A DNA stretch of 10,465 bases from Oehlia diaphana. Lineage: Eukaryota > Glomeromycota > Glomeromycetes > Glomerales > Glomeraceae. Below, one piece after another: positions 1 through 6,335 of the stretch. Under the pieces are notes generated by a model. It was given only the letters and a program-made list of their open reading frames with translations. It was not told the DNA's origin and did no database searches. The stretch spans positions 130,097 to 140,561 of the forward strand of contig QZLH01000045.1 of assembly GCA_003833135.1 (NCBI GenBank), in the 5' to 3' direction. Positions within the stretch are counted from its first letter, which is position 1; each line of letters opens with the position of its first letter. Made by a program: the position numbers and the translations under genes.

Positions 1-104
1 TCCCAATATGTACTGATAATATTTGTAAAAAAAAAACCAAATTTACATAATAAAATTTTTTTTATTGACGCAATGTTTGAGGTACAAATCTTTTCGCAAC
101 GGCC

Positions 105-300
105 CATATCTAAAATATTCAGATTTCACATTTTCCACATTTTGAGCATAAAATAATAATGGCACAAATCCAGCAGTTGTTTGAAAATAATTGTTTTATG
201 TTCTTTATTTATGAAATACAAGCTTTATTGGATTAAGAATAGGGATTAATTAATTTTCCCTAATAATCCCTTGGTGAGAAAATTTGCTACCATATCTGTT
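105..300. repeat. Dispersed direct repeat, copy 1 (copia 3' end)
   Basis: This segment aligns with 1605-1810 in the same orientation at a nearly constant offset of about 1502. Positions 167-193 and 1669-1695 are identical over 27 bases, and 276-293 matches 1779-1796 over 18 bases, with scattered substitutions elsewhere. On the minus strand the repeat covers the last codons of a Ty1/copia polyprotein and the sequence after its stop. It is therefore probably the 3' end of one retrotransposon family, possibly reaching into its LTR. I cannot place the LTR boundary. Confidence 0.8.
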
Positions 301-585
301 TTGTATTGTCTTTATAAAAAATTCTCTAGTGGTTCTTTCATTACAAAATTAAAGATTGATAGTAGATTGATGGTGTTGGATTTGTCAACTTCCAATGTTT
401 TCAATATTCGATTTTCATGACTGGTTTAATATAGTAGTATTATATTGAGTCAACTTTAAAATTAATTTTGCACTATTTGAATTGTCGTAAAAATTCCAGG
501 TTTTCATCTTTTAAATACTCTTCGATCACCAATCTGTTTCATCCTGTGAAGGATATATTAAATCCTTTTTGAAAGTTTTCTTCAT
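205..585 (-). pseudogene. Decayed Ty1/copia RNase H C-terminal end
   Basis: Read on the minus strand in more than one frame, this segment shows the end of a copia-type polyprotein. Near 430-520 is FYDNSNSAKLILK, resembling the RNase H motif around the catalytic Asp (usually written as DNQSAIxLAxNP). Further on, around 265-305, is TDMVANFLTKGL, which matches the conserved copia terminus (DMVADILTKGL type). A tail like NPIKLVFHK then leads to a TAA at 205-207. In the family, this region is the ribonuclease H that removes the RNA template during reverse transcription. Frameshifts and several stops (for example after DETDW) show it is dead. The stop at 205-207 is shared with the second copy and is probably the native end of the ORF. 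No integrase or reverse transcriptase part is visible upstream. Confidence 0.6.
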
Positions 586-699
586 CTAAGAGATATTATT
601 AACCATGTATTATAATTAAATCACTAGTATATAAATAAAATAGATAAATCTGAATAATAAGAAAATGAATAAATATCCAGTATTTACTTTATTCTTGGG

Positions 700-1300
700 T
701 ATATCAAAATATTTCAGTAGATAACTTCGCTGGAATGGCATAATTGTAATTTCTTTGATTGAAGAATCAATAACTACATTGATTTTCTTTAACTGTTCAT
801 ATTTTTAATTACATTTGATTCTTTAAGAAATATTATTAATGATAATAAAATCATTGCCAGCTTTAAAATAAGTTATCTCTGTTGCATCTCTCCACTTTAT
901 TCAAAGTAATGCCATAACTCTTTAACGATTCTTACTGTTATTGATAAAGCTTTGTGGTCTGTATCTAACAATTTCTCAATATTCAAAACTTCATGTATTT
1001 CAACTTTACTAATCAACCTATTACTTATATAGAAGAAATCAATTCTAGTGCTAACCGTACCATTATTAGACCATGTCGTCAACGTATCCCCAGTATTAAG
1101 TTCAGTCTTAATCTCCTTGTCCCTTTTTATGGAAATTTGGGATGGTCCTGCTACTTTTCCATTTGAGAGAAATCTTATATTTTCAATCCATTCCTTGATA
1201 GCTGGAAGTTGTTGTTTCATTTATTCTTGATGTGCTTTTTGAGATATTATAATGGCCATAATTAATGAATCTTTGAAAAGTCACCAGAGATAATTAAATT
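700..1300 (-). pseudogene. Decayed LINE: EEP endonuclease end plus linker
   Basis: The minus strand carries the C-terminal half of an endonuclease/exonuclease/phosphatase (EEP) domain of a non-LTR retrotransposon. IISGDFS at about 1273-1293 corresponds to the GDFN active-site motif, with Asn replaced by Ser. After a frameshift and stops at 1220-1260, an open frame of 107 codons (897-1220) contains TWSNNGTVSTRIDFFYIS and LLDTDHKALSI, corresponding to the SRID and SDH motifs. The D and H of the latter are catalytic in the family. Past the stop, 705-895 has WRDATEITYFKAGND and SSIKEITIMPFQRS, which resemble the linker between EEP and reverse transcriptase. No reverse transcriptase motif follows. 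The open stretch is a remnant and not a standalone gene; its Met is only the first one after an in-frame TAA. Confidence 0.65.
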
Positions 1301-1322
1301 TTTTAGTTAAACTTTTCTATAC

Positions 1323-1389
1323 TTAGAGTCCATACTTTCAATGAATATTCGAAATTTGGAAGTAAAATAATTTAAAGTATGGGCTCTAA
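1323..1389. repeat. Imperfect inverted repeat, 16-bp arms
   Basis: The arms at 1323-1338 (ttagagtccatacttt) and 1374-1389 pair at 15 of 16 positions, around a 35-base loop. The word aatgaatatt also occurs as a direct repeat at 1340-1349 and 1388-1397. This could be the core of a small foldback element; there is no coding signal here. Confidence 0.6.
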
Positions 1390-1418
1390 TGAATATTGAA
1401 CTACAGCGTGTTATAAAT

Positions 1419-1452
1419 AATATCAAATTATTCTTTGTTAAAATTTGATATT
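1419..1452. repeat. Perfect 11-bp hairpin
   Basis: The arms 1419-1429 (aatatcaaatt) and 1442-1452 (aatttgatatt) are perfect complements around a 12-base loop. A further perfect 10-bp inverted pair lies at 1465-1474 and 1564-1573. Such pairs are common in AT-rich DNA, so function is unproven. Confidence 0.5.
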
Positions 1453-1604
1453 TTGTTTAATACAAAATTCCTTTGAAATCTATTATTTTTAAAAACTCAT
1501 TGATTTTAGTTAAATGAGATGATTTAAATTTTCAATTAATTAATTATAAAATATTAATTTTTTAAAGGAATTTGGTTTTTTTAGTCATCTTCATATTCTT
1601 ATAT

Positions 1605-1810
1605 AATATTATCTAAATTTTTTAGATTTTACAATTTCTACATTTTGTGTATAAATAATAATGACACCAATCCAGCAGTTGTTTGAAAATAATTGGTTGT
1701 ATGTTCTTTATTTACAAAATACAAACTTTATTGGATTAGAAATTAAGGAACTAATTAATTTTTCCCTCGTCCATTGGCGAGAAAATTTGCTACCATTTCA
1801 TCTTTGTAAA
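1605..1810. repeat. Dispersed direct repeat, copy 2 (copia 3' end)
   Basis: This is the partner of 105-300. It lies in the same orientation and on the other side of the LINE remnant at 700-1300, so the two copia ends bracket that remnant. The similarity fades below about 1605 and above about 1810. Confidence 0.8.
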
Positions 1811-1815
1811 TAATA
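1708..1815 (-). pseudogene. Short Ty1/copia polyprotein tail remnant
   Basis: The minus strand reads DEMVANFLA, then in a shifted frame WTREKLISSL and NPIKFVFCK, followed by TAA at 1708-1710. This parallels copy 1 (TDMVANFLTKGL, then NPIKLVFHK and TAA). Together they suggest an ancestral ending of the form DMVANFLTKGLTREKL, which is typical of copia elements. Nothing upstream of the DMVA-like motif is recognisable in this copy, so it is a truncated fragment. Confidence 0.5.
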
Positions 1816-2076
1816 GATAGGTAATATAGAAATACCCTATAGGATTCTGATTTTATTTTTAGATGTAGCATCCCTAATCTTTCTGAGTAATTAAAATTAA
1901 CTATAATAGTATTATTAAAAATAGTGATATGGTATGGTTATATTAAATGTAAAGACCTTTAAAAAAATTGTATCGTATAAATCGTATAATAATGATACAA
2001 TTAGCTGAATTCTCAGATATTTGTTACTATATCTTATCTCGTTAAAAGACATCTTGATATAATCTTATCTATTTAA
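1816..2076. other. AT-rich stretch without recognisable feature
   Basis: I see no coding frame, RNA gene or clear repeat here beyond short AT words such as the near-duplicate 'atcgtataa' around 1972-1990. It probably belongs to the surrounding decayed repeat DNA. Confidence 0.5.
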
Positions 2077-2313
2077 TTATATTTCATTTTCCCATATGAC
2101 TCGTGTTAATTATCTTATTATCTTTGTTTCTTTATCTAATGAAATTATCTCATTATCTTTGTTTCTTTGTCTAATGAAATTATCCCATTATACTTTGTCT
2201 CTTTGCCTAATAAAATTATTATTGAAATTTTTAATTATTTCTGTTGCTTGGGGATAATTTTTAAATGGCAATTGTTTAATAGTCGAAACATGCCAAACTT
2301 CATAAATGTATAA
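2077..2313 (-). pseudogene. Decayed coding frame of unknown family
   Basis: One minus-strand frame runs 79 codons with only two internal stops in a very AT-rich setting. It includes YEVWHVSTIKQLPFKNYPQA, then TEIIKNFNNNFIRQR, and later RVIWENEI. The frame extends a few codons upstream (TVVSCIKLYI). A neighbouring frame just upstream (2335-2405) reads DIYEVWPFTITPSVEITL, sharing the YEVW start, so a local duplication is likely. The mixed composition with Trp, His, Pro and Gln is unlike random AT-rich translation. The 35-bp tandem at 2108-2212 interrupts it and shifts frame from copy to copy. I do not recognise the family. The orientation matches the copia and LINE remnants, so a mobile-element origin is possible. 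Confidence 0.35.
2108..2212. repeat. 35-bp tandem repeat, three copies
   Basis: The copies begin at 2108, 2143 and 2178 with an exact 35-base period. The first two differ at only a couple of positions; the third is more diverged, with a one-base insertion offset by a loss. A partial fourth start follows at about 2213. The unit reads like aattatctcattatctttg followed by tttctttgtctaatga. The period is not a multiple of three, so expansion would break any reading frame crossing it. Confidence 0.85.
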
Positions 2314-2436
2314 TTTAATACATGATACAACAGTTTATTAATGTAATCTCAACGGAAGGAGTAATAGTGAAAGGCCAAACTTCATAGATATCAGTAGTAA
2401 TTATTTATCTTAATATTATTCTAAAGTAATATTAAC

Positions 2437-2580
2437 TTAAAATTTGATACTAATTGAAGTAAAAGTCAATCATCTTATAGGTTGTTTATTGTATCCTTTG
2501 ATAGTCTCTTTCCAGAAAAGTAATCCATTTCTATCTAACACTTATAAAATGAATTCATTATACTGTATATCTATATCTTT
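2437..2580 (-). pseudogene. Short decayed coding frame, unknown
   Basis: A 48-codon minus-strand frame has two internal stops and the segment VLDRNGLLFWKETIKGYNKQ followed by PIR. The residue mix looks more protein-like than the opposite-strand open frame at 2444-2677, which starts with TTG and is dominated by Ile, Leu and Tyr. It lies directly upstream (minus sense) of the unnamed frame at 2077-2313 and could belong to the same dead element. Family and function are unknown. Confidence 0.25.
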
Positions 2581-2710
2581 TACTCTTTTAATACTTATAC
2601 TTTTTTACATTATTCTGATATATTACACTATGATTATTATACAAGCTCTTATATTTATAAAATATTATCTAATTTGACCAGTTTTAATGTTATTGGCCAG
2701 ATCAAAAATT

Positions 2711-2738
2711 AGTCATATTATTTTAATATAATATGACT
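2711..2738. repeat. Perfect 10-bp hairpin
   Basis: The arms agtcatatta (2711-2720) and taatatgact (2729-2738) are exact complements around an 8-base loop. It lies between the two groups of decayed coding frames. It could be a foldback remnant. Confidence 0.55.
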
Positions 2739-2911
2739 CGGGATAATTGAATAATGGTGTTAACTTATGTTAGGCCATATTCAATAAGCAATATTGAGAG
2801 TAAATATTATAAATGCATTACTTATGTTGCAGATTAACTTTATGATCCACCAGAGCAATCAATCTGTAGGATTGTACCACTATGATGAACCAATATAGTG
2901 TACTGGTTGCT

Positions 2912-3091
2912 TTAGTGATGGTATCCAGTAAGAGTTGTATTTGATATAGGAAGACCAGCAATTGTAATACTTGGTGCTTTGAAAGGAACATGGACAGGCT
3001 TTGACAAAACAATTTCACATTGAGTAATTGGACAGGTGTTTAGCTTAGCGACATCATGTGGTTTTATGTCATCATGAGTATCATCATCCAT
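2912..3091 (-). CDS. 59-codon ORF of unknown family, possibly broken
   Basis: On the minus strand an ATG at 3091 opens 59 codons ending at TAA 2912-2914. It begins with an acidic stretch (MDDDTHDDIKPHD) and continues KLNTCPITQCEIVLSKP, then VPFKAPSITIAGLPISNTTL and GYHH. The same frame past the stop keeps protein-like character (NQYTILVHHSGT, QIDCSGGS), so the TAA may be a decay mutation in a longer protein of about 85 or more residues. CxxxxC and HH occur, but no recognised metal-binding pattern. Just upstream, in another frame, 3115-3230 reads NPTHQTSIREFREEIISSI, perhaps an earlier part of the same protein. I do not recognise the family. The setting suggests a mobile-element relic; a small host exon is the alternative. 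Confidence 0.35.
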   Translation of the reverse strand: MDDDTHDDIKPHDVAKLNTCPITQCEIVLSKPVHVPFKAPSITIAGLPISNTTLTGYHH

Positions 3092-3126
3092 ATTTGTATC
3101 ATCACTGTATATTCATTTGTACGATT

Positions 3127-3297
3127 ACAGTTGTTCTATGAATACTACTAATAATCTCTTCTCTGAATTCTCTTATAGATGTTTGATGAGTAGGATTGTA
3201 TTTTTTCATTATTATTATTATAAACACTATTTTTATCTTATTTTTAAATATAAAATCTCATGAATAGAAATATGATCCTATCATTATGAATGTAAAG
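3127..3297. repeat. Local repeat segment, copy A
   Basis: The part 3127-3203 resembles 4281-4355 (both start acagttgttctat and share ttctctgaat). The part 3221-3297 resembles 3757-3833 and 3873-3949 around the word atataaaatc. In minus-strand translation it gives DFIFKNK and then FREEI, a diverged version of the DFISENK segment of the other copies. Confidence 0.6.
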
Positions 3298-3614
3298 AAG
3301 ATGGATTTGAGATAATGAAGAACTATTTCTAATTGAATGGTACTGAATTTGATACCTTGAAGTATATTCATTTTTGCACTTTTGCCATTTTAATGACTTT
3401 ATATTTTTTTTCAATAAACATCTCTAGTCTTTATATTATGTAATCCAAATTAGTTTTCATAATGTTATTTATCAAATTAAATTTATCAAAGCATTTATAA
3501 TTCTGGATAAATTAAAGATGACCTCTTAATGGATATGTAGACTATATGCTTAATAAGTAAGATTAAAAATGAATGTTATAATATGTCTCCATAGTATTCA
3601 TAACTTTAAGTATA

Positions 3615-3701
3615 TCATGCTGCAGCCGCATCAGCACGAAATTTTTCTTTTTCTAATTCATCTTCTAAGAGGGTTATAACTTCATAATCAAAAAGCATCA
3701 T
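3615..3701 (-). pseudogene. Acidic helical fragment in a decayed LINE linker
   Basis: A 28-codon minus-strand frame, ATG at 3701 to TGA at 3615-3617, ends EDELEKEKFRADAAAA, a charged then Ala-rich helix. The same frame is open upstream apart from one TAA at 3702-3704 and reads DFISENKVEKVFNILL and ETMEEILIHHD back to about 3800. The whole probably derives from the linker after the EEP domain at 3894-4180, so it is unlikely to be an independent gene. The GC-rich codons at its end (GCT GAT GCG GCT GCA GCA) stand out from the surroundings. Confidence 0.35.
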
Positions 3702-3756
3702 TTAATCATGATGAATCAATATTTCCTCCATTGTTTCATAAACTAATAATATATTA

Positions 3757-3833
3757 AACACCTTTTCTACTTTATTTTCAGATATAAAATCTGATGAAAA
3801 GGAGACTGATCCCATTCATCAGAATTTAAAAGT
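3757..3833. repeat. Local repeat segment, copy B
   Basis: This copy is closely similar to 3873-3949. Both carry ttattttcagatataaaatc, a gatgaaaagg word, and ccattcatcagaa near the end. The spacing between the copies is 116 bases. Confidence 0.8.
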
Positions 3834-3869
3834 TGATCGTATTTTTCAATATGATTATTAACTATTATT

Positions 3870-4255
3870 ATTAAAACCTTTTCTAATTTATTTTCAGATA
3901 TAAAATCCGATGAAAAGGTGATCGATTCCATTCATCAGAAGTGGAAAGAAGGTGTTTACTGGTCTTTTTCCTATAAATGATTGTGTATTAAGCGATAAAG
4001 TGACAGTATGATGATCTGTATTGAAATGATCATTATCAATTACAGTGCTATTTAAACTTTGTCCAAGTATTGGTAATGAAGCCCAGATATAATCTATTCG
4101 TGATTTTCCATTCAGATCATTAGGTGGTTGAAATACTTGTATTGTGGTACTGGAATTTGATGTAATTTCTTTTTTGCAGAACTATATTATCTTCAATACT
4201 TTTATTTATTGTTTTTAAATGTTCCATAAACAAAATTATTTTCTATCACTTTTAA
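3870..4255 (-). pseudogene. Decayed LINE EEP endonuclease fragment
   Basis: The minus strand has an open frame of about 95 codons (3894-4181) without a usable start. It contains QPPNDLNGKSRIDYIWASLP (about 4075-4130) and NTDHHTVTLSL (about 3990-4022). These match the SRIDxIW and SDH motifs at the C-terminal end of EEP nucleases that nick target DNA for non-LTR retrotransposons; the D and H of TDH are the catalytic pair. Upstream the reading shifts frame near 4150-4180, where MEHLKTINKSIEDNIVLQK is seen, and no GDFN motif could be placed. Downstream it runs into the DEWN/DFISENK linker repeats. It differs clearly from the EEP remnant at 700-1300, so at least two LINE insertions or subfamilies are present. 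No reverse transcriptase follows. Confidence 0.7.
3873..3949. repeat. Local repeat segment, copy C
   Basis: This is the partner of 3757-3833. In minus-strand translation both give a DEWNR/DEWDQ word followed, in a shifted frame, by SSDFISENK and LEKV or VEKV. The duplicated piece is therefore part of the protein linker downstream of the EEP domain. Confidence 0.8.
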
Positions 4256-4280
4256 TGGCCATCCATATATTATAGTGTTG

Positions 4281-4400
4281 ACAGTTGTTCTATATTACTA
4301 ATCCCTTCTCTGAATACTCATATAGTAATTCTATAAGCATCCAAAATTGGATTGTTTTACAGTTTAACTATCATAATTATTATAATTAAACATTTTTTCT
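4281..4400. repeat. Local repeat segment, copy D
   Basis: This segment resembles 3127-3230: shared acagttgttctat, then ttctctgaat, then ggattgt followed by an AT-rich tract with ttattataattaaacattt. It lies on the upstream (minus sense) side of the EEP fragment, whereas copies A to C lie downstream of it. Confidence 0.55.
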
Positions 4401-4476
4401 TATATATGCTATGCTTCTTGTGGTAAATAGCTTTAGAAGGTTAAAAAATATTAAGTTTAATTAACCCTATAAATTA

Positions 4477-4677
4477 TCATTTGAATTTAGATGAAAAAAG
4501 GGAGGAAAAGAAAAGAGGCTCAATAGTTTCATCAAATTCCAAATCATTTATATTTAAATAATTTTATAAGCCCCATTATGTCATAATTATTCCAATTAAA
4601 AATATCAAAGCCAGAATTGCAGTACAGAAAGCCACAATTCACAGCCAAAACTTAGCACCAATAAAATTCTTTATCAT
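4477..4677 (-). pseudogene. Decayed small membrane-protein-like frame
   Basis: A single minus-strand frame of 67 codons starts at ATG 4677 and ends at TGA 4477-4479, with three in-frame stops (TGA at codon 13, TAA at codons 34 and 38). The first part reads MIKNFIGAKFWL, stop, IVAFCTAILALIFLIGIIMT, a convincing single transmembrane helix. The second part is an acidic tail with NINDLEFDETIEP, then LFFSSLFSS. The first stop is TGA right after FWL, where Trp (TGG to TGA) would fit. That fits point decay, or a mitochondrial-derived piece in which TGA encodes Trp. I do not recognise the protein. Hydrophobic frames arise easily in AT-rich DNA, so confidence is low. Confidence 0.3.
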
Positions 4678-4753
4678 AAAAAAATTTAATCTATTATCAT
4701 GATAATCATTTTTTTTTTTATTTACATTTTACAGTATATTTATATATACATAT

Positions 4754-4784
4754 ATAGTGATTTTTATAATTAATTTATCACTAT
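4754..4784. repeat. Perfect 8-bp hairpin
   Basis: The arms atagtgat (4754-4761) and atcactat (4777-4784) enclose a 15-base AT loop, within a TA-rich low-complexity stretch. Confidence 0.4.
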
Positions 4785-4814
4785 TTCTGTTATATTTTCT
4801 TTAATATTCAAATA

Positions 4815-4889
4815 ATGAAATATAAATTATTTAAAATAACGGATATCGATAAAACAAATTTCCTGTTTTATGTGAAACAGATCAAATAG
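4815..4889 (+). pseudogene. Short plus-strand coding-like frame
   Basis: An ATG at 4815 opens 24 codons, MKYKLFKITDIDKTNFLFYV then KQIK, ending in TAG at 4887-4889. A consensus-type 5' splice donor GTATGT (4889-4894) overlaps the stop, and TTATACAG at 4999-5006 would be a plausible acceptor before the coding-like frame at 4970-5092. However, joining them creates a TAG at the junction, so no intact two-exon model results. It is either a broken first exon or chance. Confidence 0.2.
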
Positions 4890-4969
4890 TATGTATCTGG
4901 TTAGCTTTAGTATGAATGCATGTCATAAAAGATTACAAAATTAACGAAAATATGAAAACATGAAGTTAA

Positions 4970-5092
4970 AATATAATCTGTGCAATTATTGATGAAATTT
5001 ATACAGGGAAGTATAAAGGATGGGAAGTAATTTATTCATCAACTTGTAATAAATATAAATTTGAAACTCAATTCATAGTTGTTATATATTAA
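4970..5092 (+). pseudogene. Plus-strand coding-like frame, unknown
   Basis: Forty codons stay open from just after a TAA (4967-4969) to TAA at 5090-5092, with no ATG. They read IIDEIYTGKYKGWEVIYSS, then NKYKFETQFIVVIY. The mixed residues (Trp, Glu, Thr, Cys) look like real protein rather than AT noise. It could be an internal or last exon of a decayed gene together with 4815-4889. The family is not recognised. Confidence 0.25.
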
Positions 5093-5102
5093 AGATCGTG
5101 TT

Positions 5103-5225
5103 ATGTACGCCAAGTTGCTTAACAATCAGTAACCCAAGGCTGAAAACATTACTGCTGTTAGACCTATCAATAGGGTGGTCTACCCTGATAATCAATACGT
5201 GATGCTACTGTGTCTGCGGTTATAA
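5103..5225 (+). other. GC-richer block, coding-like in several frames
   Basis: The block 5100-5230 is visibly richer in G and C than its surroundings. On the plus strand, ATG 5103 opens a 41-codon frame with one internal TAA (codon 10), reading AENITAVRPINRVVYPDNQY near its middle. On the minus strand two frames are also open: one reads TADTVASRIDYQGRPPY, the other RSNSSNVFSLGLLIVKQL, the latter faintly like the kinase word DVYSLGVLLWE. Because several frames are open at once, none is decisive. A hairpin sits at 5165-5190 (stem agggt/accct, extended by tatc/gata with a bulge). Confidence 0.25.
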
Positions 5226-5282
5226 ACTACATTCGTGTTTACTATATCATATTAACATTAATATATCGTTCGCGAAATAAAA

Positions 5283-5569
5283 GTTGTACCGCTGCGGCTA
5301 TACTTGCCGTCGGAATTAATTACGGCATATGAAGCCTATAACGTAATATATTAAATCGCCGTAATGCCGTAATTATTTAATGACAAATATACAAAATTAC
5401 GCAAAGAAAGTAAATATTTTTTTTTATTATTATGGCATAGATAATTTGTAATCCGTAAATCTATAATATTTAATCTTGATGTTTTATTAGATATAAAATC
5501 CAATATTTCGTAATACCGTAATTTCAATTCGGCAATTCCGACGGCACCTATACCGCTGCCTATTACAAC
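5283..5569. mobile_element. Inverted-repeat (MITE-like) element, 287 bp
   Basis: The ends are imperfect inverted repeats of about 36 bases: 5283-5317 starts gttgtaccgctgcggctata and runs to gccgtcggaatt; 5534-5569 read in reverse starts gttgtaataggcagcggtat and runs to the same gccgtcggaatt. The inner 12 bases match exactly. Inside, CCGTAAT-like words recur (for example 5355-5375, 5445-5455, 5512-5521 and near 5322). No ORF of useful size is present, so it would be non-autonomous. Flanks offer at most a short aaa on both sides as a target-site duplication. A DNA-transposon MITE is my inference; a fold-back satellite or regulatory structure is the alternative. Confidence 0.55.
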
Positions 5570-5837
5570 AAAGTAAACATCATTTTCAATTCTTAATAAC
5601 CGAAAACGTAAATTGTAGAGATAACGTAAAAAAAAATCAAAATTAAATATTTTAGCATATGTTACTTAGTATACAGCATTTGACACCAAAACAAAACCTT
5701 TTTGATGGCGCATAGCATTGATACATCGTCATTTCCATTTCTAGCTATTTTAATATTAAAAAGATGTATATATTTTCAAACAGAACAGATAATATAATAA
5801 ACATAAAGTTCGTTTAAAGTGCTTTAAGCTTACAGAA
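5570..5837. other. Spacer without recognisable feature
   Basis: AT-rich DNA with a few GC-richer words (for example gatggcgcatagcattgat near 5703-5721). I see no coding frame, repeat or RNA gene. Confidence 0.5.
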
Positions 5838-5934
5838 TCAGCCATCAGGGGTAATAAAACGGAGACTTGTTGATAAATCGATAATATTTTCAACTTCTAA
5901 TTCATTATCATTCACTCCTTCTAAGTTAAACAAC
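5838..5934 (-). pseudogene. Exon-like C-terminal coding fragment
   Basis: On the minus strand a possible 3' splice site (ctgattttag, 5944-5935) is followed by 31 clean codons and a TGA at 5838-5840. They read LFNLEGVNDNELEVENIIDL, then STSLRFITPDG: acidic, low in Ile/Lys runs, and using codons such as CTC, CGT, ACC and GGC that are unusual for the surroundings. This is what a last exon or its relic would look like. The frame is closed immediately upstream of the acceptor, and no earlier exon was found up to 6045. A GTAAGC follows the stop closely, so a different exon ending is possible. The family is not recognised. Confidence 0.35.
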
Positions 5935-6044
5935 CTAAAATCAGAATTTTAATTTATTTGTTAACAAAAAAAAAATGATCACGTGCCTGAGTCTTTGGAA
6001 TAAAATGAGGAATTTTTTCCAGAATTTTTTTATAAGGACAATAT

Positions 6045-6276
6045 AAAGTGTAACATTTTAGCCAAATAATTTTATTTATTTATTATTGATTAAATATGCA
6101 AAAATATAATTCAAAAGGTTTAAATACCAAATTAAAATTATAAAAGGCTTAACACTTAAGAACGCCATCAATCAAAATATTAAAAAGCCATAAAAGCATT
6201 AGGCAAAAAAGCCATTAGTCAAATCAAAATGTCTTAGTATTTGATGAAAATGGCTTGTATTTGACAAAAAAAGCTT
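6045..6276. repeat. AAAAAGCCATTA module, short copy
   Basis: This 232-base module shares its head with 6336 onward (aaagt.taacattttta.cca, then a TTATTAATCAAATTTGCA-like word, then aaaaggtttaaat) and its tail with 6741-6791 (aaaatggcttg, ttgacaaaa, aaaaaagctt). Between them are three or four degenerate units of the form AAAAAGCCATTAGTCAAAT (aacgcc 6161, aagcc 6185, aagcc 6209). The tail carries the unit's core inverted (aagccatt 6209-6216 against aatggctt 6249-6256), so the end can fold back. Confidence 0.65.
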
Positions 6277-6335
6277 AATAGAAGACTTTATATTGTGTAT
6301 ATATATATACTGTAGATAGATAATAATTGAAATTT

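Noticed and set aside
897..1220. 107-codon minus-strand open frame as an intact gene
   Set aside because: It contains only the C-terminal EEP motifs, is preceded directly by an in-frame TAA, and its GDFS motif lies upstream in another frame. It is part of a dead LINE.
1048..1230. Plus-strand 60-codon open frame
   Set aside because: It lies antisense to the recognisable EEP frame and shows no motif of its own.
2077..2313. Resemblance of the YEVWHVSTIKQLP frame to the N-terminal part of a known protease family
   Set aside because: I could not match any catalytic motif, so naming a family would be guesswork.
2444..2677. 77-codon plus-strand open frame, membrane-like
   Set aside because: It starts with TTG and its second half is almost all Ile, Leu, Tyr and Phe, as expected from AT-rich DNA. 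The opposite strand looks more coding.
2818..3018. 66-codon minus-strand open frame
   Set aside because: It overlaps the better frame of the 59-codon ORF and its extension, and reads like an out-of-frame shadow.
5103..5225. Protein kinase fragment (VFSLGLLI word) on the minus strand
   Set aside because: There is only one short word, no APE or DFG motif, and three frames are open over the same bases. Too weak to call.
5100..5230. tRNA or tRNA-derived SINE in the GC-richer block
   Set aside because: No B-box-like GGTTCGANNCC and no cloverleaf could be traced; only one hairpin is present.
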